From Augochlora pura (lineage: Eukaryota > Arthropoda > Insecta > Hymenoptera > Halictidae): a stretch of DNA of 64,000 nucleotides. The stretch is taken from the NCBI RefSeq assembly GCF_028453695.1, contig NC_135777.1, positions 7,677,714 through 7,741,713 on the forward strand. Reading direction: 5' to 3'. Each line of letters begins with the position of its first letter. The stretch's first letter is position 1. Positions 60,172-64,000 of this stretch are shown one piece after another. Under the pieces are notes generated by a model. It worked only from the letters and a program-made list of their open reading frames with translations. It did no database searches and had not been told where the DNA came from. Made by a program: the position numbers and the translations under genes.

Positions 60172-60312
60172 TCAGCTACAAATCCTTTGCTTTAAAGGAA
60201 GATCACTTTCAGAATCACTTGAATCATTAATAACAATTATGTCACCATCAGAGGAGGAATAGTTAGAATAATTTCCTGTTGGTTTAACGCCTACTTTTAA
60301 TGTCGTTTTAGC
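60172..60312 (-). CDS. zinc-finger gene exon 6, C-terminus
   Basis: Ser-rich, with DIIVINDSSDSESDLPL and a TGA stop. Acceptor CTACAG. Confidence 0.82.
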   Translation of the reverse strand, partial: AKTTLKVGVKPTGNYSNYSSSDGDIIVINDSSDSESDLPLKQRICS

Positions 60313-62351
60313 CTGTAGAACAAATGTTTAATTGATAACAATAACAAAGGAGATAATCAACTTAGTTATACCTGTTTGCAGCTTTTAGAAGGGCGTTTGG
60401 GTGTATTAATTTTTGGAAGATACTTATCAGCTACACCTTCTACACGTCTAATATCAAAATCTTGATCTACTTTAGTTACTGTTTGTAGTCGTTGTTCCTC
60501 TGATGTTACATACAAATCATCTGGTTGATGATAGCTATTATGCACTTCATAAGCTCTTTTACTGCAAAATAATGCAGCACATACTGTACACTTTATTAAA
60601 TCTTCTGGGACAGCTTCTCTCTCTTCCTGTTATAAACACAAAACTAAGTTCATGGACATGTTTTAAAGAAGTACAATAATAATATTTTCTAATGACTTGT
60701 ATGTGTTGTTTTACTTGTGTATGAGCTCGTTCCAAATGTTGCTGCAAATTGAATTTTATAATATACTCCGCACCACACAAATGGCAGTAATATACACTGA
60801 GAGCATCATTCATAGAATTCACTTTGATCTTATTACTAGGGGGTGGTGTTGCAATTGGTTGAAAAAGATGAACCATTCTGTAAATTAAATTTTGATAGAA
60901 TATATATTATAGGATATGTATTAAATTATTTATCATAATTATTGATTATGCAACAGTATCTCATTTTACCTTTTATGAATAGAACGATAATGATAATCTA
61001 ATGCTTTTTCATTGTAGAATAATACATCACAGTCTTCGCATTTCCTATGTTGCTCTTTTCTCTCACTTTCAGATGAATCATGTGATGCTTGATGACTATC
61101 TCTATGAGTCTAATAAGAAACATGATTATTTTAGTGAAATAAAAAATTATTGCAATTTTCAGTGAATAAGAAAACATACTTTTAGAGGAAATTGCATTCC
61201 ACAGTAATGACAATAAAATTTTGCAGGTGAATTAGGATGAACTTTAAATCTATGCCTTATTGTAGCTGTGATTGATTCAAATGCCTGTCCACACATATCA
61301 CATTGGGTATCAGCATTTTTATTAGTTTTTACAGGTCTGCCACGTGTATCTATTTCTTTGTTGGCATGCTTTCTGTATAAAGTACTTAACATTTAATATG
61401 GAATAAAATACTTTATTTCTCAAATATTATTACATTTATTCATCAATTTGTTTCACTAAATTTAATAATTGAATAAAAATTTGAAGTATGATCAAACCAA
61501 AAATTTTAATACCATAACATATATTTGTAATTACAATATGAATAAGATAGACACTGTTAATTAATTTCTATATAAAATATAAAGTATTATTAATATAATA
61601 ATAAAAGTATTTAATAAAATTATATGATACATATAATAGCATATAGTCATATTATTGGAACTAAAATTTACATATCAGATTGAATAGTAGGATTAATTAT
61701 ATCAGAATAAATAAGTTCACACATATATATATCACAAAATATTTAAAATTATCTTTATATAAATGGGTAATATTAACAGACATTGATAATTAGTTTAACG
61801 TATTCAAATCTATATGAAATTTCGAAAAATTTATACATAATATTCATAGTAAAAACAAATAATTGCTATTAATAAGTATAAAATAATTTTTTTAAACATA
61901 TTTCAAATAATTTAGAAATGTTTGTTTTTTTTAATATTTTGAAAAATATTTTTAATAATCCATTTGAAATTAACAGTGACATAATTATTCTTATCTTTAA
62001 GATTTCCATTTATCATTATCATTAATTCTTATTCTACTTCAATTCCCTAATTATATTTGAATGTAAAAATGAAACGAAAGAACAGCGCGAATAATTAAAC
62101 TCCGTCGGTAATGTAGTTTAACGTCTTTAAAAACATTTTTAGTTTCGATGTGATATCTTAAATTATATATAAAAATAAAAGGTAAACTGTGAGATTCATA
62201 AAAGGGATGAGTAGTTCATAGTCATGTAATTGCTTATAAATAAAATGAAAAATTATAGTTTCTGCTGGTACCTAAAATGTGCTTGTAAGGCTTCCTTGGA
62301 TTCCAATTTTGAGTCACACAAAACACACTTATGTTGCCTTTTAGCACTCAT
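60172..62351 (-). CDS. C2H2 zinc-finger protein with six fingers and SUMO-interaction-like tail (6 exons), unnamed
   Basis: Exons 62272-62351, 61180-61372, 60970-61109, 60715-60877, 60372-60626 and 60172-60312 join in phase into 323 codons starting MSAKRQHKCVLCDSKL. Six Cys2His2 fingers: CVLC...HFRKH (split across exons 1 and 2), CDMC...HRFKVH, CHYC...HRDSH (short by four residues), CEDC...HYRSIH, CHLC...HLERAH and CTVC...HNSYH. The tail DIIVINDSSDSESD is a hydrophobic core followed by acidic and Ser residues, typical of a SUMO-interacting motif. Nuclear DNA- or RNA-binding is likely by family; target unknown. I do not recognise a specific orthologue. Confidence 0.85.
60372..60626 (-). CDS. 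zinc-finger gene exon 5
   Basis: Finger 6 (CTVCAALFCSKRAYEVHNSY) and a basic region PKINTPKRPSKSCKQ that may be a nuclear localisation signal. Acceptor TAACAG, donor CAG|GTATAA. Confidence 0.82.
60715..60877 (-). CDS. zinc-finger gene exon 4
   Basis: Pro-rich linker PIATPPPSNK and finger 5 (CHLCGAEYIIKFNLQQHLER). Acceptor TTTACAG, donor CAA|GTAAAA. Confidence 0.85.
60970..61109 (-). CDS. zinc-finger gene exon 3
   Basis: Starts THRDSH, supplying the His pair of finger 3, then Ser/Glu-rich linker and finger 4 (CEDCDVLFYNEKALDYHYRS). Acceptor TTATTAG, donor AAAG|GTAAAA. Confidence 0.85.
61180..61372 (-). CDS. zinc-finger gene exon 2
   Basis: Completes finger 1, carries finger 2 (CDMCGQAFESITATIRHRFK) and the Cys pair of finger 3. 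Donor AAA|GTATGT. Confidence 0.85.
62272..62351 (-). CDS. zinc-finger gene exon 1
   Basis: MSAKRQHKCVLCDSKLESKE to the first His; intron interrupts the finger inside the Arg codon of HFRKH. Donor TTTAG|GTACCA. Confidence 0.82.
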
Positions 62352-63666
62352 TTAAGCGCAAATTCTTCAGAAAAACCATCAGAAATTTTGCTAGACGTTT
62401 CTACGTCAGAGAATATACAAATCTCTGTATATAATAAACCAATTCCAATAAATGAGATTAAAATCTGTTACGTCTTGGACTGATACAATTGTTATTTTTT
62501 CAGCACATTGTTGTTTCTTATCTAACACGTTACTCATTCATATGTAAACGTTAAAAATCTTTAGAACTCACGTCCGCGTAGAAAAATCAGTTTTCGGCCA
62601 TTTTATTGTATTGAAAGTCGCGCCACCTATCATCTACCAATACAAAAAAGAAGGAAAGAATTTTGTATACAATCTCATACCACTTCATGCCATAATTATT
62701 CCAGCTTTTTAAATAATATAAATTTGACAATGAAACAAGCTACCTATAGGAGTAGAACTTATTTTATTACATAAAATTTATATATTTTTTTCATTCCATC
62801 ATTGAATTACTTATTTTGTACTTGTAATCAAGTCGTTGATGTAATTAAATTATTAAATAAGGACATTTTTTTACATAAAAAAATTAATTTAAAAACATTA
62901 TATCTCTATTACAAACAAATTTATAGGTATAAATATGTATACAAAATTAGTGTATTACAAATGGAAATTTTAAATAAAGGTATTCAACCAAGGTCCTTTA
63001 CTCAAGGTTTTCACTCAATTTTGGGTGGGGTTTCAACATTTATAGCATTTCAAATACAATGAAATAAACATTTTTATTCAATGTAGAGAATATTTCGTAC
63101 TATTGCCAACACAATGAAATCTTAATAAAATTTAACTTACGCTAAAAGTGATTTGTGTTTCAGTTGTAATACAAAACATAATAAAATATATAATATACAA
63201 AAAAAAACATAAAATTTAAAAAAGATCGAAATTAAACATTTTATAGTATCTAAGAATGTAAAAGTAAATCTTTTAAAATGATAATTTAAACGATTAATTG
63301 GAATATCTTATAATTTATGAATTAGCATTTTATACGTGATATTATTGCACAGCTGAGATATGCGTCCTTTATGTTGTAAATAATATTCCTTCAACACTTT
63401 ATTAAGGATTATAATCTGTAGGTATAACTAAGTACGCTTTCGTTTCTTTATTTCCTTTATTAGGAAAAAGAGATATTATTCTTAAAATATGTTCTTCAAA
63501 AAACTATGATTTAATTATTAATACAACTTTCTTCAATTATATCAAAGACAATTATTGCATTGTTTTATTATTATTATTATTATTATTAACTACTAAAAAA
63601 ACTGCAGTAGAAGTCTATGTACACCTGATAATATTGTTTGGGACCACTAAATAAACACATTGTTAT
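62352..63666. other. intergenic between zinc-finger gene and deltex
   Basis: AT-rich. Probably contains the promoter of the zinc-finger gene (near 62.4-62.7 kb) and the 3' untranslated region of deltex; TTTATT (AATAAA on the minus strand) occurs near 63074. An 86-codon plus-strand frame at 62802-63062 is AT-biased with no domain. Confidence 0.55.
63566..63589 (+). repeat. (TTA)n microsatellite
   Basis: Eight TTA units in the probable 3' untranslated region of deltex. Confidence 0.9.
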
Positions 63667-63999
63667 TTAATGTAACTCTTGATACAGGGTAGCCATTGGC
63701 TGTCCATCTGTTACTCCTTGTGCTGCTAATTCGGCCAAGGTTCTTTCAAGATAACTTGTGTCAGGATAGCCATGGCCAGATGTTGATGGTCCTAGTTCAG
63801 TCTTGTGATGAATTTCATTCCATGTTACTACATCTTCTCGTCCAGTGGTCACTGATCGTCCAATTGTAAATATCAGTTTTCGTTCGAAAGCTATTTGTAG
63901 TAGTCTTAGAACCCTTCGACCTAGATTATTATCTGGAAGATAACATACACGAGGAAAACCTACAGCATAGTACGTCTGTCCAGGATTAGGGTGCTCTCT
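63667..63999 (-). CDS. dx: deltex, C-terminal exon (DTC domain), cut by window edge
   Basis: The last 110 codons of a Deltex-family E3 ubiquitin ligase, a cytoplasmic regulator of Notch signalling. Seen: REHPNPGQTYYAVGFPRVCY, YLPDNNLGRRVLRLLQIAF, LIFTIGRSVTTGREDVV, NEIHHKTELGPSTSGHGYPD and YLERTLAELAAQGV, the hallmark of the Deltex C-terminal domain, which works with the RING to ubiquitylate substrates and, in mammals, ADP-ribosylated targets. The RING and WWE domains lie to the right, outside the window. Frame is fixed by the TAA stop at 63667-63669. One further base at 64000 belongs to the next codon. Confidence 0.95.
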   Translation of the reverse strand, partial: REHPNPGQTYYAVGFPRVCYLPDNNLGRRVLRLLQIAFERKLIFTIGRSVTTGREDVVTWNEIHHKTELGPSTSGHGYPDTSYLERTLAELAAQGVTDGQPMATLYQELH

Positions 64000-64000
64000 T

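Noticed and set aside
62802..63062. Plus-strand 86-codon frame near deltex
   Set aside because: AT-driven Lys/Ile/Tyr composition; lies in the probable 3' untranslated region of deltex.

Overview
The window looks like nuclear DNA of an insect. All supported genes are intron-containing with GT-AG splicing. The background is strongly AT-rich with GC- and CpG-richer islands, and the largest gene is a clear orthologue of Drosophila still life (sif). The mix of AT-rich DNA, CpG-rich islands and short 'CAGGGT...' DNA-transposon ends fits a hymenopteran (bee, ant or wasp), but the species cannot be named from sequence alone.

Layout. Positions 181-48837, minus strand: sif, a TIAM-type Rac guanine-nucleotide exchange factor. 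I resolved 28 coding exons with compatible splice phases (5935 nt, at least 1978 codons). The gene runs off the left edge because the last exon seen ends in a splice donor. A separate 170-codon first coding exon (20078-20587) lies inside the 12-kb intron 11 and splices in phase into exon 12. This gives a shorter second isoform, matching the type 1 / type 2 organisation known for Drosophila sif. CpG- and repeat-rich DNA lies upstream of both starts (about 20.6-23.8 kb and 48.9-52.9 kb) and probably holds the two promoters and untranslated exons.

Positions 54092-64000 form a compact housekeeping block: RTN4IP1 (+, mitochondrial NADPH oxidoreductase, 6 exons), WARS2 (-, mitochondrial tryptophanyl-tRNA synthetase, 6 exons) tail to tail with it, RPA2 (+, replication protein A middle subunit, 2 exons), an unnamed C2H2 zinc-finger gene (-, 6 exons) and the C-terminal exon of deltex (-), cut by the right edge.

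Mobile and repeated DNA is modest. There is one well-defined MITE with long terminal inverted repeats (1430-2033), a decayed Tc1/mariner transposase (26541-26779), fragments of other 'CAGGGTG' elements, a possible solo LTR between WARS2 and RPA2, an inverted pair of a dispersed repeat in sif intron 5, and several micro- and minisatellites. I saw no CRISPR array, tRNA, rRNA or bacterial-type system. The points most worth a second look are the dual-start sif locus, its GC-AG intron, the shared poly(A) hexamers between RTN4IP1 and WARS2, and the shortened zinc finger.
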